Origin: Clostridiaceae bacterium
Lineage (GTDB): Bacteria > Bacillota > Clostridia > Lachnospirales > Lachnospiraceae
Assembly: GCA_902363735.1 (NCBI GenBank)
Contig: CABJBA010000001.1
Coordinates: forward strand, 744,001 to 808,000
DNA: 64,000 nt
Reading direction: 5' to 3'
The position numbers were made by a program, and so were the translations under genes. This document shows, piece after piece, positions 16,099-25,181 of the stretch. Position 1 is the first letter of the stretch. The number at the start of each line of letters is the position of its first letter. The notes below the pieces were generated by a model. That model saw only the letters and a list, made by a program, of their open reading frames with translations. It made no database searches and was not told the DNA's origin.

Positions 16099-16512
16099 CT
16101 ACCGGTCTGCTTCCCGGGATTTTTCATAGAAATAACGGATGATGTCCTTCCGGGTGATGATTCCGATAAAATTTTTCTGGTCATCCACTACGGGCACAAA
16201 ATTCTGGTTCAAAGCCTTGCCTATTAAGTCTTCCATTTTGGAATCCGCATACACGGGATGGTTATCCGACCTTCTGTCGATGGCCTGAATCGTCTCACGC
16301 TCTGCTTCCTTTAAGCTTAAGCTGAACTTGTTTTTGATTCCCCAGAGCATGTCCCCTTCTGTAATTGTACCCACATATTTTCCCCGCTTATTAATAACAG
16401 GAACTGCGGCATACTTATGGTATTCCATTTTCTCCAGCGCTTGGCGCAGGGTTTCATCTTCATAAATATAAGCCACTTCACTCTTAGGTGTTAAAAAAAA
16501 CAGTATGTTCAT
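16099..16512 (-). CDS. CBS-domain pair protein
   Basis: 137 residues made of two CBS domains: YEDETLRQALEKMEYHKYAA with YVGTITEGDML, then MEDLIGKALNQNFVPVVDDQ with FIGIITRKDII. CBS pairs bind adenosyl nucleotides and act as stand-alone sensors or subunits. GGGGAG lies 7 bases before ATG 16512. Single-gene unit with its own terminator, downstream of spoIIQ-like. The partner is unknown. Confidence 0.9.
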   Translation of the reverse strand: MNILFFLTPKSEVAYIYEDETLRQALEKMEYHKYAAVPVINKRGKYVGTITEGDMLWGIKNKFSLSLKEAERETIQAIDRRSDNHPVYADSKMEDLIGKALNQNFVPVVDDQKNFIGIITRKDIIRYFYEKSREADR

Positions 16513-16619
16513 AGCTGCACTCCCCGTTGGTTATTGGGTTAAGTATAGCAGATGAGTCTTAATCGCTTATGAACAAATTATTATTTTTTTATAACATTTT
16601 CCAAGAGTTGACCTTTTCT

Positions 16620-17381
16620 TTATTCCATATAGTCCAGAGGATCAATGGCTTTGTCTTTATGAGTAAATTCAAAGAATACATTGGCGCCTTCTACAGAATA
16701 ATACTTAGTAGGTTCTGCAACGTAGCCCAGCACCTGTCCTTCTTTGATATACTCATTTTCTACAACCTGCAGTTCCTTTAACTGACCGCAGATGGCTTTA
16801 TACTCGTTTCCCATGTTTAAGACAACATAGTCTCCGATTTCTTCATTAGAACTGATTTTCTCTACCTTTGCATTGGCAGGAGCAACAACAGGAGTGCTTA
16901 CGTCTTGCTGAATAACAATTCCCGGATTGCATTTGTACTGATCCAGGGTAGGGAAGTAAATAGTAGACTCCATGTTGTAGTCTAAAATCACATTTCCCCG
17001 GACAGGCCAGGTCATCCTGGATGCATCACTGAAATTCAGTGTCAGGGACTGGGCGGCATTTTTGCCGGTTCCGGCCTTTACGGCCTGGGTTTGGTCTTCC
17101 TGCTTTGCTGTGGCATTAGGAGAATCTGCCACCTGCATTTCTTCTTCTAAATTCTTTTCTGCGTTGGAATTTCCTGCAACAACTCCCTGTGTCTTCTGGG
17201 GTGCCGTCTCTTCCACAATCATGCCGCTTTGATCAGGCACTTGCAGATATGGACTTTCTCCCGCCCCATTTCCTCTTTGTACGGTAATGACACCTGCCGC
17301 AGCTACTATAGTCAGCAGGCCTAGAACCAACAGGACAAGGAATACTTTATCCTTGAACAATTGACTTACTTTATCTTTCAC
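16620..17381 (-). CDS. spoIIQ: SpoIIQ-like LytM-domain protein (degenerate active site)
   Basis: 253 residues from GTG 17381, 5 bases after GAGGTGA. One N-terminal membrane helix (VFLVLLVLGLLTIVAAAGVI), a disordered Gln/Glu-rich linker (about 50-110), then an M23/LytM beta domain. The zinc residues are absent: the HxGxD position reads CNPGIVI and the HxH position reads VFFEFTH. It is therefore probably structural, like Bacillus SpoIIQ, which links forespore membrane to the SpoIIIA complex. It follows spoIID by about 40 bases on the same strand, the standard spoIID-spoIIQ pairing. Confidence 0.85.
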   Translation of the reverse strand: MKDKVSQLFKDKVFLVLLVLGLLTIVAAAGVITVQRGNGAGESPYLQVPDQSGMIVEETAPQKTQGVVAGNSNAEKNLEEEMQVADSPNATAKQEDQTQAVKAGTGKNAAQSLTLNFSDASRMTWPVRGNVILDYNMESTIYFPTLDQYKCNPGIVIQQDVSTPVVAPANAKVEKISSNEEIGDYVVLNMGNEYKAICGQLKELQVVENEYIKEGQVLGYVAEPTKYYSVEGANVFFEFTHKDKAIDPLDYME

Positions 17382-17421
17382 GTTTATCACCTCGATAATA
17401 TTCTTACCAAGAGTGAAAGAG

Positions 17422-18342
17422 TTATTCAGAAATTAAAACAATATTTTTATAAAAATAAGGGAGAATTTTTTCTGCCGTCCACCCTTCCTCTGCCCTGTAC
17501 CTGGCTCCATATTGACTCATGCCATATCCATGGCCGATTCCCTGGGTTACTGCCCTGATATTTCCCTCATATTCCTCAAAACCAAAGGCAGGCGAAGAAA
17601 GACCTAAGGCATACTGAACCTCTTCTCCGGTGAACACTCTGGTTCCGATCTGGATTTGTTGCACATATCCGCCTTCATCTCTTGAGATAATTTGTATGCT
17701 TTCCGGCACCTGATCCGCTTTTATGGGAACCTCTCCTGATATCCGGTTGATTTTTTCGGCAAATTCCTCTCTTGTGAAAACAGCTACATTGAGAAAACCT
17801 TCTGCCTCCACGTCACGGCTGCTGTCAGCAGGCTGCAGATAGGAATGATTTTCATCTCCTTTTCTGGTCTTTCCTGTACTGGCCCTGTGAAACAGAGGAT
17901 CTGCAAGCTTTCCATCATACATCATAACAGTTTTGGCAGTGGAGCGGACCGCTTCCTCTACTGCCTGATAGCTGGTCACAAATGACTCGCTCCCCCACTG
18001 TTTTTTCATCTGGCTCTCCTCTAAGAATTCCATATGAAGCTCTGATTCCTTTATTTCTGTCTGTCCATCCATCTTTTTATAAAGGTATGTCCGGGCAATG
18101 ATAGCCTGGGCTCTCAGCGCCTCTTTTCCATAATCAGCCGGCATCTGCCTTGCCACCACTCCCGGAAGGTATTCTTCTGCATCCATGTAAGACTGCCCGC
18201 CTTTTCTGTCTAAAAGAATTCTCTTTCCGCTTGTGATAACAGGAGCCTTTTTCTGCTCTCCCACATTCCCGGTCCAGGCAAGAGTCACTATATATGGAAG
18301 CAACAGACTCAAAATACAGGCCATAATTATTTTCTTCACCAT
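17422..18342 (-). CDS. spoIID: Stage II sporulation protein D (peptidoglycan lytic transglycosylase)
   Basis: 306 residues from ATG 18342 with GAGGTGG 5 bases upstream; an in-frame start at 18420 is less likely. One N-terminal membrane anchor (IIMACILSLLLPYIVTLAW). The SpoIID domain is clear: YLPGVVARQMPADYGKEALR with the catalytic-type Glu in KEALRAQA, RTYLYKKM, and the terminal GHGYGMSQYGARYRAEEGWT. In engulfment it cleaves septal glycan strands with SpoIIM and SpoIIP. First gene of the spoIID-spoIIQ pair. Confidence 0.95.
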   Translation of the reverse strand: MVKKIIMACILSLLLPYIVTLAWTGNVGEQKKAPVITSGKRILLDRKGGQSYMDAEEYLPGVVARQMPADYGKEALRAQAIIARTYLYKKMDGQTEIKESELHMEFLEESQMKKQWGSESFVTSYQAVEEAVRSTAKTVMMYDGKLADPLFHRASTGKTRKGDENHSYLQPADSSRDVEAEGFLNVAVFTREEFAEKINRISGEVPIKADQVPESIQIISRDEGGYVQQIQIGTRVFTGEEVQYALGLSSPAFGFEEYEGNIRAVTQGIGHGYGMSQYGARYRAEEGWTAEKILPYFYKNIVLISE

Positions 18343-18417
18343 GTTTTCCACCTCACCCCTTACATTCCTGCTTTCCTCCCAAAACATAAGACATGTTTGC
18401 AGGTATTTCAATATATG

Positions 18418-18450
18418 CAAAAAAACGCCCCGGAATCACTCCGGAGCGTC
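18418..18450 (-). terminator. Terminator after glgP
   Basis: ACGCTCCGGA and TCCGGGGCGT stem followed on the minus strand by a T-run (TTTTTTT). Begins 12 bases after the glgP stop. Confidence 0.85.
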
Positions 18451-18461
18451 AATTTGAGGAA

Positions 18462-20918
18462 TCAGTCCAGCTCTACCTTTACTTTTTCCAGGTGCCAGAT
18501 ATCCCTTACATATTCTTCGATGGTACGGTCAGAGGTGAACTTTCCGCTCTTAGCCACATTTAGCATGGCTGCCTTTGCCCACCATGTTTCATCACGGTAT
18601 GCCTTATCAATCCGTTTCTGTGCTTCAGCATAAGAGGGAAGGTCCTTTAAAATAAAGTACATATCTGCCCTGTCACTGCTCTGGGTATTCAGGAGGGAAT
18701 TGTAAATATCACGGAACAGCTCCGGGTCCTGAGGTGAATAGTAGCCGTTGATCAGCTGCATCAGGACTCTGCGGACTTCGTAGTCGTTGTTGAAGATTTC
18801 CATGGGCACATATCCTCCCTGGGTTTCATAGCTGATTACCTGGTCAGAAGAAAGACCGAAGATAAAAGCATTCTCTGCCCCCACTTCCTCCACGATTTCC
18901 ACATTGGCACCATCCATGGTTCCAATGGTCAGGGCACCGTTTAACATAAATTTCATATTTCCGGTTCCGGAAGCTTCCTTGCTGGCTGTAGAGATCTGCT
19001 CACTGACATCGGCTGCCGCAAAGATGATTTCTGCATTCGATACCTTGTAATCCTCAATGAACACCACCTTCAGCTTGCCGCCGATGCTTCTGTCATTATT
19101 GACTACATCAGCCACTGCATTGATCAGCTTGATGGTCAGCTTAGCTCTCTTATAGCCTGCCGCCGCTTTTGCACCGAAAACAAAAGTTCTCGGAACCATA
19201 TCCAGGTTGGGATTATCCTTTAACTGATTGTATAAATGCATGACATGAAGGATATTCATCAGCTGACGCTTGTATTCGTGAAGGCGCTTTACCTGAACAT
19301 CAAATATTGATCTGGGATCTATATCAATGCCGTTGTGCTCTTTGATGTATTTTGCCAGACGCACTTTATTCTGATACTTAATATCCATGAACTGCTGCTG
19401 GCATTTAAGATCATCTGCATAAACCTCCAGGCGGCGGAGGTGGGAAAGGTCTGTAATCCAGTCATCCCCGATTTTCCTGGTGACCCAGTCAGCCAAAAGG
19501 GGATTGGCGTGAAGCAGGAAACGTCTCTGGGTGATGCCGTTAGTCTTATTGTTGAATTTCTCCGGCATCATCTGGTAAAAGTCCTTTAATTCCTGATTCT
19601 TTAATATCTCCGTATGAAGCCTCGCAACGCCATTTACGGAAAATCCGCCCACAATGGCCAGATTTGCCATGCGGACCTGGCCGTTATAGACAATAGACAT
19701 CTTGCTTAACTTATCCTGATTTCCCGGATACATCTGGGAAATCTTTTGCTGGAACCGGCGGTTGATCTCCTCTACGATCTGGTAAATCCTGGGAAGGAGT
19801 CTGGAAAACAATTCAATAGGCCATTTTTCCAATGCTTCTGACATAATGGTGTGATTGGTGTAAGCACATGTTTTAGTGGTAATATCCCAGGCCTCATCCC
19901 AGCTTAAATTAAAGTCGTCTAAAAGGATTCTCATAAGCTCCGGAACCGCTACCGTGGGGTGAGTGTCGTTTAGCTGGAAAACGGTTTTCTCATAGAACTT
20001 ATGTATGTCGTCATGTTTTTCCATGTACTTCATAACTGCTCTCTGAACACTGGCGGAAATAAAGAAATACTGCTGCTTTAACCGCAGCTCTTTTCCTGCG
20101 TAGTGATTATCATTTGGATAGAGAACCTCCACAATGGTCTTGGCCAGGTTTTCCTGCTCCACAGCCTTTTGATAGTCGCCCCGGTCAAAGGAATCCAGGC
20201 TGAAGGTGTTGATGGCTTCCGCATCCCAGATGCGCAGAGTGTTGACCACATTATTGCCGTAGCCTACGATGGGCATGTCATAAGGAACCGCACGGACAGA
20301 CTGGTAGTTTTCCTGAACAAAATGTTCTTTTCCATTTTCCCATACAGTCTTGACGAAGCCGCCGAATTTCACTTCTGTGGCATATTCTGCACGTCGGATT
20401 TCAAAGGGATAGCCATTTTTCAGCCAGTTATCAGGAACCTCATTCTGAAAGCCATCTTTGATCTTCTGCTTGAACATGCCGTAACGGTAGCGGATTCCGC
20501 AGCCATAAGCAGGATATCCGAGAGTTGATAAGGAATCCAAAAAGCAGGCCGCCAGACGTCCTAAGCCGCCGTTCCCAAGAGCCGGATCCGGCTCCTGGTC
20601 TTCAATGGCATTTAAGTCAAAACCCAATTCGTCGAGAACTTCTTTTACCTCATCTTTTGCCATAAAGCTGATGATGTTATTGCCGAGAGCACGGCCCATA
20701 AGAAATTCCATGGACAGATAATACAGGGTCTTTACATCTTTTCTTTCATATTCCTTATGGGTGGCAATCCATTCGTCGATGATCACATCCTTCACAGCAT
20801 AGGCAACGGCCTGATACATCTGTTCCATGGTAGCTTCTTCCACTGTTTTACGGTAAATATTCTTCATGTTGAGAATGACGCTCTTTTTAAACGATTCCTT
20901 ATCAAATCCCATTTTCAT
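18462..20918 (-). CDS. glgP: Glycogen/starch/maltodextrin phosphorylase
   Basis: 818 residues, GGAGG 9 bases before ATG 20918. GT35 phosphorylase: releases glucose-1-P from alpha-1,4-glucans with pyridoxal phosphate. Visible landmarks are MEFLMGRALGNNIISF, PDPALGNGGLGRLAACFLDS, the active-site stretch NDTHPTVAVPELMRILLDD, and EASGTGNMKFMLNGALTIGT with the PLP-binding Lys in NMKF. Full length compared with the family. It lies 22 bases after ileS on the same strand, probably by read-through; there is no other glycogen gene in the window. Confidence 0.97.
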   Translation of the reverse strand: MKMGFDKESFKKSVILNMKNIYRKTVEEATMEQMYQAVAYAVKDVIIDEWIATHKEYERKDVKTLYYLSMEFLMGRALGNNIISFMAKDEVKEVLDELGFDLNAIEDQEPDPALGNGGLGRLAACFLDSLSTLGYPAYGCGIRYRYGMFKQKIKDGFQNEVPDNWLKNGYPFEIRRAEYATEVKFGGFVKTVWENGKEHFVQENYQSVRAVPYDMPIVGYGNNVVNTLRIWDAEAINTFSLDSFDRGDYQKAVEQENLAKTIVEVLYPNDNHYAGKELRLKQQYFFISASVQRAVMKYMEKHDDIHKFYEKTVFQLNDTHPTVAVPELMRILLDDFNLSWDEAWDITTKTCAYTNHTIMSEALEKWPIELFSRLLPRIYQIVEEINRRFQQKISQMYPGNQDKLSKMSIVYNGQVRMANLAIVGGFSVNGVARLHTEILKNQELKDFYQMMPEKFNNKTNGITQRRFLLHANPLLADWVTRKIGDDWITDLSHLRRLEVYADDLKCQQQFMDIKYQNKVRLAKYIKEHNGIDIDPRSIFDVQVKRLHEYKRQLMNILHVMHLYNQLKDNPNLDMVPRTFVFGAKAAAGYKRAKLTIKLINAVADVVNNDRSIGGKLKVVFIEDYKVSNAEIIFAAADVSEQISTASKEASGTGNMKFMLNGALTIGTMDGANVEIVEEVGAENAFIFGLSSDQVISYETQGGYVPMEIFNNDYEVRRVLMQLINGYYSPQDPELFRDIYNSLLNTQSSDRADMYFILKDLPSYAEAQKRIDKAYRDETWWAKAAMLNVAKSGKFTSDRTIEEYVRDIWHLEKVKVELD

Positions 20919-20939
20919 ACTGCGTTTCCTCCTATTTGT

Positions 20940-23900
20940 TTACTGAGACTTCTCCACACCTAATGTTACATTTTCCCCGTTGATATTCCATTCCTTTATA
21001 TATCCTGCGGTTTTTCCAAGGATGATGTCCTCTGCAAGAACCTCTCCTTTTATTTCTTCCTGGTGAACCTGCAGAATACTGTTAATTGCTTCATTTCCTT
21101 CACTATATACCACGATGTGATCCATTACCTCAAAACCGGCTTCCTTACGCATGGTCTGTATCTTACTGATCAGTTCCCGGACAAAACCTTCTGTAATCAG
21201 CTCAGGAGTTAAATTGGTATCCAGCACAACGGTAACAAAATTATCACCTTCAGATACATATCCTTCGGTCTGAGCAGTGTCGATCAGAAGATCGTCTTTT
21301 GTAAGCTCCACCCGGGTACCATCAAATTCAAAGGTAAGGGCTCCTGTTTCATTTAAAGTATTCATAGCCTGATTTCCGTCGATTTCTCCAAGAGCTTTTT
21401 TAATACTGCCAAGCTGTTTTCCGTACTTGGGCCCCACTGTTTTTAACTGGGGCTTAAAGCTGTAGGAAGTGAAATCTCTCACATCATCGGTAAAGAGGAC
21501 TTCTTTTACATTCAGCTCCTCTTCGATAATCTCCTGGTAGAACACCGGAAGTGTGTGAGGGGCTTTTACAAACATCCGGCCGATTGGCTGGCGGTTTTTG
21601 ATATTGGCTGTATTTCTGGCGGCACGGCCCATGACAACGATTTTCAAAACTTCATCCATGTTTTCTTCCAGTTTTTTGTCAATGCAGCCTTTATCTGCAG
21701 CCGGATAATCGCATAAATGAACGCTTTCAGAAGCACTCTGATCTACACTGCGGACCAAATTCTGATAAATCTGTTCGCTCATAAATGGAATCAGGGGTGC
21801 TGCCAGCTTGCTGACTGTCACAAGAGCTGTATATAAGGTCATGTAAGCGTTAATCTTATCCTGCTCCATTCCCTTTGCCCAGAAACGTTCCCGGCTTCTG
21901 CGCACATACCAGTTGCTCATATCGTCTACAAAGGACTGGAGGGCCCTGGCTGCCTCTGGAATCTGGTATCCATCCAGACTGGAATCCACATCCTGGACCA
22001 GAGTGTTGAGCCTGGATAACAGCCATTTATCCATAACAGGCAGTTTTTCGTATTCCAACGTATATTTTGTAGGGTCAAAATTATCAATATTCCCATAAAG
22101 CACAAAGAATGCATAGGTATTCCACAAGGTACCCATAAATTTGCGCTGTCCTTCCATAACAGCCTTTCCATGGAAGCGGTTCGGCAGCCAGGGCGCACTG
22201 TTTACATAAAAATACCAGCGGATGGCGTCTGCACCATAGGTTTCCAGAGCTTCAAAAGGATCAACGGCATTTCCCTTGGATTTACTCATCTTCTGTCCGT
22301 TTTCATCCTGGACATGTCCCAGAACAATAACATTCTTATAAGGAGCCTTGTTAAAAATCAGAGTGGAAATAGCAAGAAGGGAATAAAACCATCCTCTTGT
22401 CTGGTCCACGGCCTCTGAAATAAAGTTTGCCGGGAACTGCTGTTCAAATAAGTCCTTATTTTCAAATGGATAGTGATGCTGTGCAAAGGGCATTGCGCCG
22501 GAATCAAACCAGCAGTCAATCACTTCCGGAACCCTCTTCATCTGTTTTCCGCACTTTTCGCAGGTAATAGTCACTGCGTCAATGTATGGGCGGTGAAGTT
22601 CGATTTCTTCGGGGCATTCAGGAGACATTTTCTTTAATTCCTCAATGCTTCCAATGGAATGCTGATGTCCGCATTCACATTCCCATACATTGAGAGGAGT
22701 TCCCCAGTAACGGTTTCTGCTGATTCCCCAGTCCTGGACATTTTCCAGCCAGTCGCCGAAGCGGCCTTTTCCAATGCTTTCCGGAATCCAGTTTATGGTA
22801 TTGTTATTGCGGATCAAATCCTCTTTGACAGCGGTCATCTTAATGAACCAGGATTCTCTTGCATAGTAAATGAGAGGAGTGTCGCATCTCCAGCAGTGAG
22901 GATAGCTGTGCTCAAACACCGGAGCTGCAAATAAAAGCCCCCTCTCCTTTAAATCCTCTAAAATCTTGGGATCAGCAGCCTTACAGAAGGTGCCTGCCCA
23001 CTTGGTCTCATCAGTCATTTCACCGGCTGCATTGACCAGCTGAACGAAAGGAAGGTCATATTTTCTTCCCACTTTGGAGTCGTCCTCACCAAAAGCCGGA
23101 GCAATATGAACAACTCCTGTACCGTCAGTTAAGGTGACATAATGATCGCAGGTTACGAAATATGCCTTTTTATCCGGCTTAACAAAGTCGAACAACGGCT
23201 CATATTCCTTATATTCCAAATCTTTTCCTGTATACTTTTCTAAGACCGTGTAATCTTCTCCCAAAACCTTTTCGCAGAGAGCTTCTGCCAAATAATAGAT
23301 ATATTCTCCGCTATTTACCTTTACATACGTTTCATCAGGATTTACACACAGCCCTACGTTAGAAGGCAGGGTCCATGGAGTTGTAGTCCACGCCAGAATG
23401 TAAGCGTCTTCTCCCTTTACCTTAAACCGGACAATGGCGGAACGCTCTTTCACATCTTTATAACCCTGAGCGACTTCATGGCTGGACAAGGGGGTTCCGC
23501 ACCGCGGACAGTAGGGAACGATCTTAAACCCTTTGTATAACAAGCCCTTTTCCCATATTTGTTTTAATGCCCACCATTCAGATTCAATAAAATTATTTTC
23601 ATAGGTCACATATGGATCATCCATGTCGGCCCAAAAGCCTACAGTCTTTGAAAAATCTTCCCACATGCCTTTGTATTTCCAAACGCTTTCCTTACAATAT
23701 TTTATAAAAGGCTCCAGGCCGTATTCCTCAATCTGCTCCTTGCCGTCAAGACCCAGCATCTTCTCCACTTCCAGCTCCACCGGAAGTCCATGGGTATCCC
23801 AGCCTGCTTTTCGAGGAACGTTATATCCTTTCATGGTCCGGTATCGGGGAATCATATCCTTGATAACACGGGTAAGAACATGACCGATATGGGGCTTTCC

Positions 23901-24053
23901 ATTGGCAGTTGGCGGACCGTCATAAAACGTATAGGTTTCCTTATCCTTACGTTCTTCCATACTCTTTTGGAAAATGTCATGGTCTTCCCAGAACTTTTCA
24001 ATTTCTTTTTCTCTCGCTACAAAATTCAAGTCTCCAGAAACTTTCTTATACAT
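20940..24053 (-). CDS. ileS: Isoleucine--tRNA ligase
   Basis: 1037 residues from ATG 24053, 9 bases after GGAGG. Class I synthetase: HIGH motif in PPTANGKPHIGHVLTRVIKD, Ile editing domain in the middle (AWTTTPWTLPSNVGL), KMSKS loop in ENGQKMSKSKGNAVDPF, and an anticodon-binding C-terminus. The length and FYDGPPTANGKPHIGH form are of the clade with the longer, eukaryote-like C-terminal extension, which often confers mupirocin tolerance (family knowledge, not tested here). Expression is controlled by the T-box leader directly upstream. Confidence 0.97.
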   Translation of the reverse strand: MYKKVSGDLNFVAREKEIEKFWEDHDIFQKSMEERKDKETYTFYDGPPTANGKPHIGHVLTRVIKDMIPRYRTMKGYNVPRKAGWDTHGLPVELEVEKMLGLDGKEQIEEYGLEPFIKYCKESVWKYKGMWEDFSKTVGFWADMDDPYVTYENNFIESEWWALKQIWEKGLLYKGFKIVPYCPRCGTPLSSHEVAQGYKDVKERSAIVRFKVKGEDAYILAWTTTPWTLPSNVGLCVNPDETYVKVNSGEYIYYLAEALCEKVLGEDYTVLEKYTGKDLEYKEYEPLFDFVKPDKKAYFVTCDHYVTLTDGTGVVHIAPAFGEDDSKVGRKYDLPFVQLVNAAGEMTDETKWAGTFCKAADPKILEDLKERGLLFAAPVFEHSYPHCWRCDTPLIYYARESWFIKMTAVKEDLIRNNNTINWIPESIGKGRFGDWLENVQDWGISRNRYWGTPLNVWECECGHQHSIGSIEELKKMSPECPEEIELHRPYIDAVTITCEKCGKQMKRVPEVIDCWFDSGAMPFAQHHYPFENKDLFEQQFPANFISEAVDQTRGWFYSLLAISTLIFNKAPYKNVIVLGHVQDENGQKMSKSKGNAVDPFEALETYGADAIRWYFYVNSAPWLPNRFHGKAVMEGQRKFMGTLWNTYAFFVLYGNIDNFDPTKYTLEYEKLPVMDKWLLSRLNTLVQDVDSSLDGYQIPEAARALQSFVDDMSNWYVRRSRERFWAKGMEQDKINAYMTLYTALVTVSKLAAPLIPFMSEQIYQNLVRSVDQSASESVHLCDYPAADKGCIDKKLEENMDEVLKIVVMGRAARNTANIKNRQPIGRMFVKAPHTLPVFYQEIIEEELNVKEVLFTDDVRDFTSYSFKPQLKTVGPKYGKQLGSIKKALGEIDGNQAMNTLNETGALTFEFDGTRVELTKDDLLIDTAQTEGYVSEGDNFVTVVLDTNLTPELITEGFVRELISKIQTMRKEAGFEVMDHIVVYSEGNEAINSILQVHQEEIKGEVLAEDIILGKTAGYIKEWNINGENVTLGVEKSQ

Positions 24054-24069
24054 CTTTTGCAACCTCCGT

Positions 24070-24325
24070 TTCTTCTTATCAAAAAAACCCCCATCCTGTA
24101 ATCAGGACGAAGGTTAAATTCTATCTTCGCTGCACCACCCAATACCGCATACCGACATATGCTTTTCCTTAACGCAGAAAATACGTCCTGGCCTACTGAC
24201 TTCAGCCGGAAACTCCGGAGTGATATTCGTATCCAGGCTACTCTCGCCAGGTTTCCACCCTCCCCGGCTCTCTTTGGATTTTCTCCTGGCACTACTGTCT
24301 CCATCAAAGCTTTTTTAACTTATGA
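24070..24325 (-). promoter_or_regulatory. T-box riboswitch (isoleucine) upstream of ileS
   Basis: Read on the minus strand: a stem I with GGGGAGGGTGG and a specifier loop GAATATCAC containing ATC (Ile). Further on come the T-box-like GGGTGGTGCAGCG and finally a terminator (CTTCGTCCTG, loop, CAGGATGGGGG, then TTTTTTT) ending 17 bases before the ileS start. Uncharged tRNA-Ile would favour the antiterminator. Confidence 0.9.
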
Positions 24326-24351
24326 GGATGATAACACCTATATATCTTATA

Positions 24352-24380
24352 ATTATAGGGATAGGAAAAAGAAATGTCAA
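24352..24380 (-). promoter_or_regulatory. Sigma-A promoter of ileS T-box transcript
   Basis: Consensus TTGACA (24380-24375) and TATAAT (24357-24352) with exactly 17 bases between, on the minus strand, about 30 bases upstream of the T-box leader. Confidence 0.9.
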
Positions 24381-24418
24381 GGCTATTTTTTTATTTAGCC
24401 ACAAGGAAGCTTTCCGCA

Positions 24419-24465
24419 TAAAAAGGACGGGTACCGAATCATATTCATGAAATTCGATACCCGTT
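24419..24465 (-). terminator. Rho-independent terminator
   Basis: Minus strand ACGGGTATCGAAT, loop, ATTCGGTACCCGT followed by CCTTTTT. Ends the transcript that starts near 24952 and carries the 49-residue frame. Confidence 0.75.
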
Positions 24466-24741
24466 CTACACGCTTTCATCCATTGGTCCTTATATACCTC
24501 TCTCTTCTGGTTTTATTTCGGTTTCCTTTGAATGCTCCATATGAACTTTTTTGCCGCTTCCCCTAGCTCAAGCCATCATCTGTAGTCTTGTTCCTCTGTA
24601 TCACTTTTCATTATATATATGTGTTATGAAACTCTCAGGGAAAATCAATTTTCGTATAAATCAACTTGCTTGTTAAATGACTGATACGATGAATATTCTC
24701 TGCAGTTATAACAAATCATAGACAGATATAAGATTGTCAGA
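24466..24741 (-). other. Untranslated tail of a possible non-coding or small-protein transcript
   Basis: 276 bases between a minus-strand small frame and its terminator, without any convincing gene. With the promoter at 24959-24987 and the terminator at 24419-24465 it could be part of a stable RNA of about 530 bases. No known RNA family was recognised. Confidence 0.35.
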
Positions 24742-24891
24742 TCATTTCCTGGTTTTATTCATGGTTTCATATTGATCCATCACCTGGTATGAATTAAAGC
24801 TGGGTAATACGGTTTTTCCTATTGCCTGAACTTTTTTACAAATCAGGCTGTACTTATGTCTTCGGTGGAATCGCCTCCTTTTCTCTTTCAT
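24742..24891 (-). CDS. Putative 49-residue basic small protein
   Basis: ATG 24891 to TGA 24742, reading MKEKRRRFHRRHKYSLICKK, then AIGKTVLPSFNSYQVMDQ and a Lys/Arg end. The upstream GGAAG is a weak ribosome site. It has its own promoter (24959-24987) and a downstream terminator. It could equally be a chance frame in a non-coding RNA. Confidence 0.35.
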   Translation of the reverse strand: MKEKRRRFHRRHKYSLICKKVQAIGKTVLPSFNSYQVMDQYETMNKTRK

Positions 24892-24958
24892 CTTCCGGAG
24901 CAATATGGAAAATGGGGTTGGTTTATTTTCTTTTGTATTATCTTTTGTTTATGGTCTT

Positions 24959-24987
24959 ATTATATACTATTTCGTTGTGTTTTGCAA
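24959..24987 (-). promoter_or_regulatory. Promoter for minus-strand small transcript
   Basis: TTGCAA (24987-24982) and TATAAT (24964-24959) with 17 bases between, on the minus strand. Points away from pncB. Confidence 0.55.
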
Positions 24988-25122
24988 GACTTTTTTAAAA
25001 AATATTTTAATTTATTTATCAATTTTCAAATTGTTTATAATAATTCAGATTATTTAAACTTTTTGTAAAACTTGTTTTAGTTTTTTACAGTTTAAATGAT
25101 TGTTAATTTTTTGTCGATTCCA

Positions 25123-25150
25123 TTGTTTTTTTGTAAAGTTATGGTATAAT
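25123..25150 (+). promoter_or_regulatory. Promoter of pncB
   Basis: TTGTTT and TATAAT (25145-25150), 16 bases apart, about 30 bases before the pncB start in a very AT-rich region. Confidence 0.65.
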
Positions 25151-25181
25151 GTGCGAAAAAGATTCGCAAAGGAGAAAATTT

